Shown in pieces: positions 56,129 through 64,000 of a stretch of 64,000 nucleotides of DNA. The DNA lies in NCBI GenBank assembly GCA_965223405.1, contig CBDCWO010000006.1, forward strand, positions 2,418,001 to 2,482,000. The letters are read 5' to 3'. A program made the translations under genes and the position numbers. The DNA comes from CBDCWO01 sp965223405. GTDB taxonomy: Bacteria > Bacteroidota > Bacteroidia > Chitinophagales > Saprospiraceae. The first letter of the stretch is position 1. Each line of letters begins with the position of its first letter. The notes below the pieces were generated by a model. That model was not told the DNA's origin. It was given only the letters and a program-made list of their open reading frames with translations, and made no database searches.

Positions 56129-59100
56129 CTAGGGTACATGCATCAATTTAATTTCATCATGAAAATCCTTACTTATCATTTTTAAAACATAAATTCCGGG
56201 CTGTAATCCTTCAGGAGCCTGAAAAACAAATTTTTGCAAACTATTCCCTTGGACATTCCCCTTAAACAGGTTGGCCAATTTTCTGCCGTTTAGATCGTAT
56301 AAAACAAGTTGTGTATTGGTCGTTTCGGGAAGGGAATATTCAATAATTGTTCGATTGGTGAAGGGATTGGGTTTGGCAAAAAGCCTTGTATTCCTGATTT
56401 TTCCATTTGCAAACCTTTGATCTTTAGGTTCTAACAACAATGGAGACTTATCACAAACATCCCCTTTTCCATCGCCATCGGAATCCAATTGATTCGGATT
56501 AAAATCATGTTTGCAATTATCGCATTTATCTCCCACCCCATCATTATCGCTATCGGCTTGATTATTATTTTTGACCAAAGGACAATTGTCTTGACAATCC
56601 ATCCAGCCGTCTCCATCGGTATCCACATCTGGAATTCCCGGGCACACATCGCATGCATCACCGACACCATCCTGGTCGGTGTCTGATTGATTATTATTTA
56701 CCAAATCAGGACAGTTGTCACAAAGATTTCCTACCCCATCATTGTCATCGTCTTTTAAATTACCATTTAAAGTTGGGTCATCAGGACAAAGATCACACGC
56801 ATTTCCCTCTCCATCATTGTCGTGATCCAGTTGATCCCCATTCGGGATATCGGGACAATTGTCACAAGTATTACCAACCCCATCGTTGTCATCATCTTTT
56901 TGGTTATTATTACTGGTAAGCGGACAATTATCTAGGCAATCCGGAATTCCATCGCCATCAGAATCTAAATTATTATCAGCATTTGGACAAGGATCACATA
57001 CATCTCCCAATCCATCATTATCGGCATCGTTCTGATTTGTATTAGGAATATCCGGACAATTGTCACAAACATCTCCTACGAGATCACCATCGCTATCGGC
57101 TTGATTCCCATTTTTGTCAAAAGGGCAATTATCCAGGCAATAAGGTAATTTGTCGCCGTCATCGAAGCCATCCAGAACGGTAACAATAGCATTGCAGGAG
57201 TCTGTATTTCCAAATAGATCGGTGACAATTAAAGTGATTTGAACAGAGTCGCCATCCTCACATAAAATGATATTGGGATGGAGAGCAAGAGTGAATGAAC
57301 AATTATCCGAACTACCATTATCAATATCATCAGGAGTCAAAATTACCATTCCATTACTATCCAATGAGCGAACAATATCCCGACAAACAGCACTTGGAGA
57401 TATGGTGTCCATTACATTTACCGTAACGTTACAAACAGAAGTATTTCCATATTCATCACTCACGGTTATTTCAACCAAATTTGGACCCAGGTTACTGCAG
57501 TCAAAATGAGTTTGACTTGCAGTATAGGTTAATCCGGGAGAACAATTGTCCACGGCAGACAATACCAGATCTTGTGGATTGATGGTTGCTGTGCCTGCAG
57601 GACTCAGATACAGGTTCTCGTTTGATTTGCAGGTGATTGAGGGAGGAAATCTGTCTTCAATAGTTACGGAAAAGGGACAAATACTCAAATTACCATAGGA
57701 ATCAGTTACAAAAAGGGTATCTGCATAGGTATTCCCGATATCAGAACAATTAAATACTGTTTTTGGAGCCACCCACATCGAATCAATACTACAATTATCA
57801 TAAGAGGAAGAATCAACATCTCCCGGAGTAAGAATTCTATTTCCAGTAGCATCTAGGGATAAAAATATATGATTATAACATTGGGCTATTGGAGGACTTT
57901 TGTCTTCTACATTGACGTTAATCAAGCAGGTATCTCCACCTCCACGACTGGTTACATAGGCAATGACAGGAATACCTATAAAGGATGCTGGAATGGGGTT
58001 GGGAACGGGATTACCCAAAGCATCATTGAGTGTAAAATCATAAGCATCAGCGCACGCCGGAGGTGGTATGAAATCACTAGTTGTTAAGAAGGCTTCACAA
58101 TTAGCTTCAACCGACACATTCAGAGGAGAATTGCAAAATACGGGATTATTCTCCGTGAGAATGACATTCGACCAGCAGGTATTTCCATCTCCACGGTTGG
58201 TTAAAAAGGCAATGATAGGCGTGCCTACATAGTTGGCTGGGATCGGATTAGGAACCGGATTGCCGAGAGTATCTTCGAGGCTAAGATCATAAGCATCGGG
58301 ACAAGCCGAAGATTGTAGGAAATCTCCTGGAAACAATAAAGCTTCACAATTAGGTCCGATCGAAACACTTAAAGTAGAATAGCAAGCCAAGGGATTTTTA
58401 TCTTCAAGATTGACATTCGACCAACACGTGTTTCCATCTCCACGGTTGGTTAAGAAGGCAATGATCGGAGTACCTACATAACTGGCAGGGATCGGATTGG
58501 GAACCGGATTGCCAAGCGTATCTTCCAGGCTAAGATCAAAAGCATCGGGACAAGTCGGCGCTTGCAGGAAATCTCCTGGAAACAAAAGGGCCTCACATGT
58601 AGGCCCTACCGACACACTCAGAGTGGAATAGCAAACCGCTGGGCTTTTATCCTCTACATTAACGTTAGACCAGCAGAAATTTCCATCAGCGCGATTGGTG
58701 ATAAAGGCAATGACTGGAATCCCTACATAGGATGCCGGTATGGGATTGGGAACTGGATGACCTAGGGTGTCTTCGAGGGTAAGATCATAGGATTCCGGGC
58801 ATAGATTAGGCAAGATAAAATCAATAGGGGACAAAACGCTGGTTTGACAACCTGGGCCTAACGAAACATTAAGAGAGGCCATACATGAAATAGCGTTCTT
58901 ATCTTCCATATGGAGAAACCCCCAGCACGTATTAGAAGTGGTATTATCCATAATGTAATAGGTAATACGATGTCCATTGTAAGATGCCGGGACTGGATTG
59001 GGTACCGGATTTGATAAACTATCTTCCAGGGTAATCGTCCAGGAACCACTACATCCAGAAGAAGATTCCAGAAGCATAGCAGGAGTGATCAATACTTCAC

Positions 59101-59236
59101 ATGTAAGCGCCGGTATTGATACATTTAAATCAGCGTAACACACTATGGTGCATTGGCTACGAAGTGAATTAGTAATTAATACAATACTAAATAATGCGCA
59201 CAAAAGCGGCTTTAAACAGGTAAAATGGGGTTTCAT
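56129..59236 (-). CDS. T9SS-exported protein with thrombospondin type-3 repeats
   Basis: The 1035-residue protein has a signal peptide (residues 1-27), five related modules of about 83 residues (about 30-450) with the phrase NPVPNPIPASYVG and a paired Cys/Trp pattern (NTCWSNVN), three HYR-like modules (450-695) ending in VTVxD, and about ten calcium-binding thrombospondin type-3 repeats (700-930; NCPDxxNxxQxDxDxDGxGDxCD). A T9SS sorting domain ends it (about 950-1035; AKPNPFTNRTIIEYSL, GIYVLKM). It is a secreted or surface-attached, Ca2+-stabilised adhesin-like protein; ligand unknown. No other gene shares its operon. Confidence 0.88.
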   Translation of the reverse strand: MKPHFTCLKPLLCALFSIVLITNSLRSQCTIVCYADLNVSIPALTCEVLITPAMLLESSSGCSGSWTITLEDSLSNPVPNPVPASYNGHRITYYIMDNTTSNTCWGFLHMEDKNAISCMASLNVSLGPGCQTSVLSPIDFILPNLCPESYDLTLEDTLGHPVPNPIPASYVGIPVIAFITNRADGNFCWSNVNVEDKSPAVCYSTLSVSVGPTCEALLFPGDFLQAPTCPDAFDLSLEDTLGNPVPNPIPASYVGTPIIAFLTNRGDGNTCWSNVNLEDKNPLACYSTLSVSIGPNCEALLFPGDFLQSSACPDAYDLSLEDTLGNPVPNPIPANYVGTPIIAFLTNRGDGNTCWSNVILTENNPVFCNSPLNVSVEANCEAFLTTSDFIPPPACADAYDFTLNDALGNPVPNPIPASFIGIPVIAYVTSRGGGDTCLINVNVEDKSPPIAQCYNHIFLSLDATGNRILTPGDVDSSSYDNCSIDSMWVAPKTVFNCSDIGNTYADTLFVTDSYGNLSICPFSVTIEDRFPPSITCKSNENLYLSPAGTATINPQDLVLSAVDNCSPGLTYTASQTHFDCSNLGPNLVEITVSDEYGNTSVCNVTVNVMDTISPSAVCRDIVRSLDSNGMVILTPDDIDNGSSDNCSFTLALHPNIILCEDGDSVQITLIVTDLFGNTDSCNAIVTVLDGFDDGDKLPYCLDNCPFDKNGNQADSDGDLVGDVCDNCPDIPNTNQNDADNDGLGDVCDPCPNADNNLDSDGDGIPDCLDNCPLTSNNNQKDDDNDGVGNTCDNCPDIPNGDQLDHDNDGEGNACDLCPDDPTLNGNLKDDDNDGVGNLCDNCPDLVNNNQSDTDQDGVGDACDVCPGIPDVDTDGDGWMDCQDNCPLVKNNNQADSDNDGVGDKCDNCKHDFNPNQLDSDGDGKGDVCDKSPLLLEPKDQRFANGKIRNTRLFAKPNPFTNRTIIEYSLPETTNTQLVLYDLNGRKLANLFKGNVQGNSLQKFVFQAPEGLQPGIYVLKMISKDFHDEIKLMHVP

Positions 59237-59453
59237 ATCATTTGGTTTTTCAAATAAATCAAATAGATTCCGATAGAGGATAATATCAGGAGGGGATTAA
59301 AAATATTTAAACTTTGACATGAAATATAACTAAATCGAAAAGTTTAACAATTTTTAATTTTTAAACAACAAAAGAATTTATACTTCGAAAAATGTATCTT
59401 TAGAGACTATCCTTATATCGTGAAAATATTGTTTAACCCCAAAATAATTATAC

Positions 59454-60336
59454 ATGAGTGCTCTTGCGATTGCTTCTGACTTTCCTTTTGAATCCAAATT
59501 TATCGAAGTACTGGGATCAAAAATGCATTATATTGATGAAGGTCAAGGTGATCCCATTCTGTTCTTGCACGGAAACCCTACTTCATCCTATCTATGGAGG
59601 AATGTAATACCTCACTTGATTAGTCAGGGGCGATGTATAGCTCCGGATTTAATCGGAATGGGAAAATCCGACAAACCAAGTTTATCCTATACTTTTCAGG
59701 ATCACTACCGATACCTTTCTTCATTCCTGGAGAAGTTGGAACTAGATAATCTAGTCCTGGTTGTTCACGATTGGGGCTCGGGATTAGGTTTTCACTTTGC
59801 CGCCAACCATCCCGATAAGATTAGAGGAATAGCATTTATGGAATCTATCCTACGCCCGGTTTCCTGGAGTGATTTCCCCAAGGATTTTAAAATGGGATTT
59901 AAGCTCATGCGCACGCCCCTGATTGGATGGCTTATGATAAGTGTAATGAACTTCTTCATCAAGAAGATCTTACCCCAGGCTACCCTGCGTAAATTAAGTT
60001 CTGCTGAGATGGATTTTTTATAACCAACCTTTCCCTACCATAGCCAGTCGCAAGCCCATTAGGCAATGGCCTTGTGAGATTCCCATTGAGGGGAAACCTG
60101 CTCGTATGCAGGTGATTATTTCCAACTACGCAAAAAAACTGGAAGCCAGCAACTATCCTAAATTACTCCTTTATTGTAAACCGGGAGGCTTGATTACAGA
60201 AAAAGGAGTAGAGTGGTGTAAAAACCATTTTAAGAATCTTAAAACGGTTTACGTTGGTGAAGGATTACATTATATACAGGAAGACCATCCACATGAAATT
60301 GGAAATGAGATTTCGATATGGTTAAAAGCGATTTAG
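59454..60336 (+). pseudogene. Haloalkane dehalogenase, broken by a one-base frameshift
   Basis: The first frame (59454-60023, 189 residues) has LHGNPTSSYLW with the halide-binding Asn, VVHDWGSGLG with the nucleophile Asp and FMESILRPVSW with the catalytic Glu. The second part, in the +1 frame, resumes without loss as YNQPFPTIASRKPIRQW and continues through LLYCKPGGLI to GEGLHYIQEDHP with the catalytic His, ending at 60336. The break is at a run of six T (60014-60019); five T would restore EMDFYNQPFPT. The whole is the normal length of subfamily-II enzymes, which hydrolyse C-halogen bonds. Either a recent pseudogene or a sequencing/assembly error. Confidence 0.85.
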
Positions 60337-60438
60337 AAATGAAAAATACGGCATAAATGGGTTGAGCCTATTCATTCTTTAATTCATTTAAATCCGCACG
60401 AATAAAGTTTAATTGTACTCCTAAATAGAATCTGATTC

Positions 60439-60852
60439 TTAATGCGGCAATTTATTTTGTAGAACACCATATAGGAAAGTGCCTACTGCTGCGCTCAAGA
60501 TCGTCACCAGAAGGATCAAATAGCCTTGACCTACTAAGATATAAAGTGGACCCGGACAGGCTCCGGTCATTGCCCATCCCAAACCAAAGATCGAACCACC
60601 CCAAAAATACCGGTGGAATGAACGGGCTTTGTCCTGAAATGTGATTTCTTCACCATAAAGATCTTTTAATTTACTTCTTTTGATAAATTGGACAATGATA
60701 GCCCCTACAATTACAGCAACTCCGATGATTCCATACATATGAAAACTTTCAAAACGAAACATTTCCAGAATTCGGTACCAGGAGATTGCCTCGGATTTGG
60801 ATAATACGATGCCAAACAATATTCCTACTGATAAAAATTTGATGTATTTCAT
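60439..60852 (-). CDS. YeeE/YedE-type transporter, second half (DUF6691-like)
   Basis: The 137-residue membrane protein has four hydrophobic segments and the conserved FGLGWAMTGACPGPLYILVGQG with the functional Cys. Two-gene YeeE/YedE pairs of this kind are proposed to move thiosulfate or other reduced sulfur into the cell. It starts 3 bp after the end of the partner gene, so both act as one transporter. Confidence 0.88.
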   Translation of the reverse strand: MKYIKFLSVGILFGIVLSKSEAISWYRILEMFRFESFHMYGIIGVAVIVGAIIVQFIKRSKLKDLYGEEITFQDKARSFHRYFWGGSIFGLGWAMTGACPGPLYILVGQGYLILLVTILSAAVGTFLYGVLQNKLPH

Positions 60853-60855
60853 GAT

Positions 60856-61437
60856 TTATAACATTAAAAGCCAAGGAAGTATAAGATGAGTCATAATTAG
60901 ACCCCCCGTAAAAAATCCGATAACTGCTATTAAAGAAGGTAATTGGAGATTGGAAAGCCCACTGATGGCATGTCCCGACGTACAACCTCCCGCCCAACGG
61001 GTTCCAAATCCAACAAATAGACCACCTACTACGATCATAATGAATCCCCGGGCAGTCAATAAAGATTCAAAGTTAAAAACCTCAATCGGCATAAAACCAC
61101 TTCCCGTTTCATAATCTCCGGGAAGCGATACATTCACTTCACCTAGAAATTGTATAGTGTTTTGGGAAATGGCCACCGGATCCGGACTGTTGAGCCAGGT
61201 AGAGGCAATCCATCCTCCGATGACACCTCCGGCAACGAAAATGATATTCCAAATTTGATCCTTCCAATTAAATCGAAAAAATTCACTGAATTTGCCTCCA
61301 CCACCTACCGCGCATAAGGTGCGCAACGTACTGGAAACACCGAATTGCTTGCCAAAATACAAGAGTAAAAACATAGTGACCGCAATCATTACCCCGGATA
61401 CGGACCAGTGCCAGGGTTGACTAATAAATTCTATCAT
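60856..61437 (-). CDS. YeeE/YedE-type sulfur transporter, first half
   Basis: The 193-residue membrane protein has about five hydrophobic segments and the signature GGLFVGFGTRWAGGCTSGHAISGLSNL, in which the Cys within GGCTSGH is the conserved thiol. It is the N-terminal half of a split YeeE/YedE transporter, partner of the next gene. The pair lies beside a haloalkane dehalogenase remnant with no obvious functional link; metZ and osmC, also sulfur-related, are 6 kb away. Confidence 0.88.
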   Translation of the reverse strand: MIEFISQPWHWSVSGVMIAVTMFLLLYFGKQFGVSSTLRTLCAVGGGGKFSEFFRFNWKDQIWNIIFVAGGVIGGWIASTWLNSPDPVAISQNTIQFLGEVNVSLPGDYETGSGFMPIEVFNFESLLTARGFIMIVVGGLFVGFGTRWAGGCTSGHAISGLSNLQLPSLIAVIGFFTGGLIMTHLILPWLLML

Positions 61438-61546
61438 AACAAATTGCTTTAAAACTGAATGTCAAAGATGACCATATTGTTTTAAAAATTTACTAATTAA
61501 AATCAGCAAAAAAGGTAATTAATATGAATGCCCTGTGTAATACACA

Positions 61547-62158
61547 TCACAAACTATGTGCAAATTTTATCACATCGTCTAACTTATTATTAGTCTTCAT
61601 TTTATACGTGTTCCACCCCAATACTTTAGCTGCCTCTATGTTTTCATCCATATCATCCACAAATAATGTTTCCCGTAATTTCCAACCGAGTAATTTTTGC
61701 ACATATTGGTAACATTTTAGGGTGGGTTTGCGCAGACCTATTTCATGACTGTAAAAAGCATTTTTGAAAAAGTTATCAAACGATTTTATTGCAAATTTTT
61801 GGCTTGTGTATTGATATACCCATTGCTGATGTAACGGATTGTTATTGCTGAGCAAAGCCAACTGGTATTGCCAGGACATTTGTACCAAAGAATCGTATGT
61901 AAATGATTTCATTCCAATAATTAAGCTATTCCAGGCTTGTATGACATCCAAGGCATGAATGCGATGAGAACATAATTTTAATACACCATTGATAAATAAT
62001 TCAGTGGAAATCAATCCAGTGTCATATTTATGAATTAATGGATAGATATCTTCCAGAGTATGAGGATGTAGGATCCGATCCATGTTTTCCTGCCACAAGG
62101 TGTAATCCAAATCGACAAGCACATTGCCCATATCTAAAATAAAATTCTTAATCTGCAT
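61547..62158 (-). CDS. HAD-superfamily hydrolase (subfamily IA)
   Basis: I take ATG 62158 (MQIKNFILDMGNVLVDLD), because HAD proteins of this type start just before the first motif; the frame extends nine codons further to 62185. The 203-residue product has motif I DMGNV with the nucleophile Asp, motif II in LLSNNNP, the conserved Lys in GLRKPTLKCYQYV, and motif IV LFVDDMDENIEAAKVLG. It should be a small-molecule phosphatase; its substrate is unknown. Monocistronic. Confidence 0.88.
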   Translation of the reverse strand: MQIKNFILDMGNVLVDLDYTLWQENMDRILHPHTLEDIYPLIHKYDTGLISTELFINGVLKLCSHRIHALDVIQAWNSLIIGMKSFTYDSLVQMSWQYQLALLSNNNPLHQQWVYQYTSQKFAIKSFDNFFKNAFYSHEIGLRKPTLKCYQYVQKLLGWKLRETLFVDDMDENIEAAKVLGWNTYKMKTNNKLDDVIKFAHSL

Positions 62159-62346
62159 TTGTATGGATTGTTTGACCATTACCACAAGGTGCCGGGGTTG
62201 CTTTTATGCTTTCTCATGATGTAATTCCAATGCCAATTTGCAGAAAAGTTCCTTTAATAGGTAATAAATAAACAGAAATCAAATAAGTTCGACAAGGAGG
62301 AAATTGAAACAAGTATTTTCTGCATACTAAATAATATTCCCAAACC

Positions 62347-62379
62347 ATTGAATTTTTCCTTTCACAAATAATATCTTTG
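62347..62379 (+). promoter_or_regulatory. Promoter of the tRNA gene
   Basis: TATCTTTG at 62372-62379 is a full match to the Bacteroidota -7 box TAnnTTTG, and ATTG at 62347-62350 sits 21 bp upstream where the -33 element is expected. The start of transcription would be near 62386, leaving a leader of about 60 nt before the tRNA. Confidence 0.65.
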
Positions 62380-62446
62380 CAAATGCAAAAAACGAAGAAG
62401 TTATAAAGTTAGCTCTTCTGTTAAGTTTATCACAAAAGAATTTCAT

Positions 62447-62520
62447 GGACCCATAGCTCAGTTGGTTAGAGCATCTGACTCATAATCAGGAGGTCCCAGG
62501 TTCGAGCCCTGGTGGGTCCA
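62447..62520 (+). tRNA. tRNA-Met (anticodon CAT)
   Basis: The 74-nt sequence folds into a complete cloverleaf: acceptor GGACCCA/TGGGTCC, D-stem GCTC/GAGC, anticodon stem TCTGA/TCAGG with loop CTCATAA (CAT at 62481-62483), T-stem CCAGG/CCTGG with loop TTCGAGC, discriminator A. A paired G1-C72 excludes initiator tRNA. Elongator Met is most likely; an isoleucine tRNA modified at C34 is the alternative. The 3' CCA is not encoded. Confidence 0.95.
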
Positions 62521-63000
62521 CAAATTGGGTGTGAGTGTGAGTGTGGGTGTGGGTGTGAAGAGGGTCCAAATAAGAGTAGGGCGAGAAGTTTATCCCGACC
62601 GAGCAATACGAATCCTTCAATTTTCACCTTTATTAAAAATTACTTACAACTAATCTAATTGCTTTGCCGAGTACAGCGAGCGTCGGGAAGCTCTGGTGAA
62701 ATTGGGTGTGAGTGTGGGTGTGGGTGTGAATTCCATCAATGTTGTATTGGGGCGAGAAGTTTATCCCGACCGAGCAATGCGAATCCTTCAATTTTCACCA
62801 TTATTAAAAATTACTTACAACTAATCTAATTGCTTTGCCGAGTACAGCGAGCGTCGGGAAGCTCTGGTGAAATTGGGTGTGAGAGTGAGAGTGAGTGTGG
62901 GTGTGAATTCCATCAATGTTGTTTGAGGGTGAGAAGTTTATCCCGGCCGAGTGTTAGGAATCCTTCAATATTCACCTCTTACACACCACTCTCAGCCTGA
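62521..63000 (+). repeat. Tandem 171-178-bp repeats with GTGTGG microsatellite
   Basis: Directly after the tRNA come three imperfect copies of a unit anchored by GGYGAGAAGTTTATCCCG at 62580, 62751 and 62929. Each is preceded by a GTGTGA/GTGTGG hexamer tract of variable length. Within a unit, CCCGAC pairs with a later GTCGGG, and TTTCACC with a later GGTGAAA. The third copy is cut short. The remainder to 63228 shows no supportable gene. Confidence 0.85.
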
Positions 63001-63228
63001 TTGACCGTAACACATGATTGACAATTAACCGTTGATTGCTCTTTCCAACAGATATATTTGGCCAAAAACAATCTTTCAGTATCCACTCCCTCTATCAAAG
63101 ACAACCATTAATGTCATTTATCTTCACCACCAAATAGCCATCCAATACAATCAGCGCAACTCTGTCGCATTCCACCTTTGGAGAGATTTGATAATTAGGG
63201 AGAAAATGTTCAATATGCAGCAAGACTT

Positions 63229-64000
63229 CTACCTGATATCTATTAGATACTCTGCAAGTTGCTCTGGTTGAGCAAGCATCGGTATATGTCCAGTTTCCAT
63301 GGTAAATACTTTTTCACACTTTACTCTTTGATGAAAAATTCGTTGCAGGTCAATACTCAACACCCTATCCTTAGTACATTCTACATAAAACTTTGGAATA
63401 CGCCCATAACGCTCTTCAGTTAATGATACTTTTTCAATTGCTGGACTAAGTGCCTGTATTGATAAATTTGATATAGCCTCCTGAGCAAGATCAGCATCAC
63501 AATCGTGATAAAAAACCTCCATGGCTTTGTCAGGTAGGGCTTGTACAGTTTTTTGGTCATCTGAAATCTTAAAAAATGGAACACCATATGGATTAGGATC
63601 TTTTACTGAAAGAACCGACTCTCCATCTATTGGCAGTATAGCAGTGATATATACTAAGGCCTTAATCTTGTCAGGTATCTTTTCCGCTGCACTAGATATT
63701 GATATACCTCCTAAAGAATTGCCTGCAAGGATTACCTTACCGTCTATGTTTTGTATAGTCTTGATTATTCTAGCGTCATAATCTTCAAGTGTCACTTCTT
63801 CAGGTGGTGTATTGTCAGCTCCATGGCTGGGTAAATCAATGGCAATTGCATTATGTCCTTTGTTTTTTAATTCTGTGACTACTCTATTCCAACACCATGC
63901 ACTATGATATGCCCCATGTATGAAAACATATGTATTCTTGTTCTCTTTATCCAAAGCTATCTTAGAAGTACTACAAGAAATGAATAGTGTGCTGATGAAT
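63229..64000 (-). CDS. Alpha/beta-hydrolase, probable lipoprotein (5' end outside the window)
   Basis: The hydrolase core has YVFIHGAYHSAWCW (oxyanion region), LAGNSLGGISI (nucleophile Ser elbow GNSLGG), IKALVYITAILP and a late ETGHIPMLAQPEQLAEYL with the catalytic His. This fits small esterase-like hydrolases of the methylesterase/PF12697 type. The longest internal start is a TTG (63954), but the frame stays open to the window edge and reads FISTLFISCSTSKIA before it, a lipoprotein signal end with a lipobox-like Cys. I therefore annotate it as partial and probably lipid-anchored. Substrate unknown. Confidence 0.8.
   Translation of the reverse strand, partial: FISTLFISCSTSKIALDKENKNTYVFIHGAYHSAWCWNRVVTELKNKGHNAIAIDLPSHGADNTPPEEVTLEDYDARIIKTIQNIDGKVILAGNSLGGISISSAAEKIPDKIKALVYITAILPIDGESVLSVKDPNPYGVPFFKISDDQKTVQALPDKAMEVFYHDCDADLAQEAISNLSIQALSPAIEKVSLTEERYGRIPKFYVECTKDRVLSIDLQRIFHQRVKCEKVFTMETGHIPMLAQPEQLAEYLIDIR

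Noticed and set aside
56431..59049. Plus- and minus-strand open frames within the TSP3 repeat gene
   Set aside because: They are alternative readings of a repetitive, low-complexity coding sequence.
60014..60021. T TTT TTA at the dehalogenase break as a programmed -1 frameshift site
   Set aside because: The heptamer is in the right phase, but -1 slippage leads to the wrong frame; the second half needs a +1 shift. One extra T explains it simply.
60106..60336. Independent 76-residue gene
   Set aside because: It is the C-terminal part of the frameshifted haloalkane dehalogenase.
62447..62570. Integration site at the tRNA 3' end
   Set aside because: Only GGGTCCA recurs downstream (about 62563), too short to be an attachment site, and no integrase is in the window.
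63032..63271. 79-codon plus-strand frame near the right end
   Set aside because: No protein-like features and it overlaps the end of the hydrolase on the other strand.

Overview
The window reads as chromosome of a member of the Bacteroidota, most likely a Saprospiria-type environmental lineage. Four large secreted proteins carry type IX secretion system (T9SS) C-terminal sorting domains, one of them a C25 gingipain/PorU2-like peptidase. A DUF4837 lipoprotein is present, promoters that can be seen follow the TAnnTTTG pattern, Shine-Dalgarno sites are rare, and the DNA is AT-rich. The lineage call is an inference from gene families, not from a marker phylogeny.

Region 1 (1-12.3 kb) is an accessory island. 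It holds a Fic protein, a 5'-truncated DUF5615 PIN-like gene, an overlapping DUF6922/AbiEii pair, a stand-alone polyvalent-protein-type kinase and two SNF2 ATPases. Threaded through it is a repeat family with ends made of three CTTAGTG modules spaced 10 and 9 bp, mirrored as CACTAAG at the other end. The family carries a GxxExxY (PDDEXK_3, nuclease-fold) gene. One frameshifted 508-bp copy is followed in tandem by three internally deleted 238-bp copies. A gene-less hairpin copy and several lone ends lie nearby. Two sugar-nucleotide genes (LegC-type aminotransferase and gmd) are cut off exactly at these repeats. This is the best candidate here for an undescribed mobile or REP-like system.

Region 2 (12.3-33.9 kb) is a surface-polysaccharide locus: wecB, several glycosyltransferases, a polysaccharide deacetylase-like protein, asparagine synthetase, an asparagine-synthetase homologue lacking the glutaminase Cys, a methyltransferase, a Wzx-like flippase, the C25 peptidase, a FemAB/BioF2-like acyltransferase and a membrane glycosyltransferase. 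It switches strand repeatedly and is visibly more AT-rich than its edges, as expected of a horizontally exchanged O-antigen region.

Region 3 (33.9-47 kb) is mostly housekeeping: rsmG, a TPR protein, an EamA exporter, an ECF sigma/anti-sigma/Spy-like trio, a PlsC-like acyltransferase, ligA, a VanX-like dipeptidase, a MoxR ATPase and a DUF4837 lipoprotein. Between the EamA and sigma genes lies a 1.3-kb block with a 441-bp tandem duplication and short GACCCC-type palindromes.

Region 4 (47-64 kb) has three T9SS cargo proteins (two large and repeat-rich), metZ-osmC, comM/yifB, a haloalkane dehalogenase broken by one extra T, a YeeE/YedE sulfur-transport pair, a HAD phosphatase, tRNA-Met(CAT) with a clear promoter, a 171-178-bp tandem repeat block, and an alpha/beta-hydrolase lipoprotein running off the right edge.
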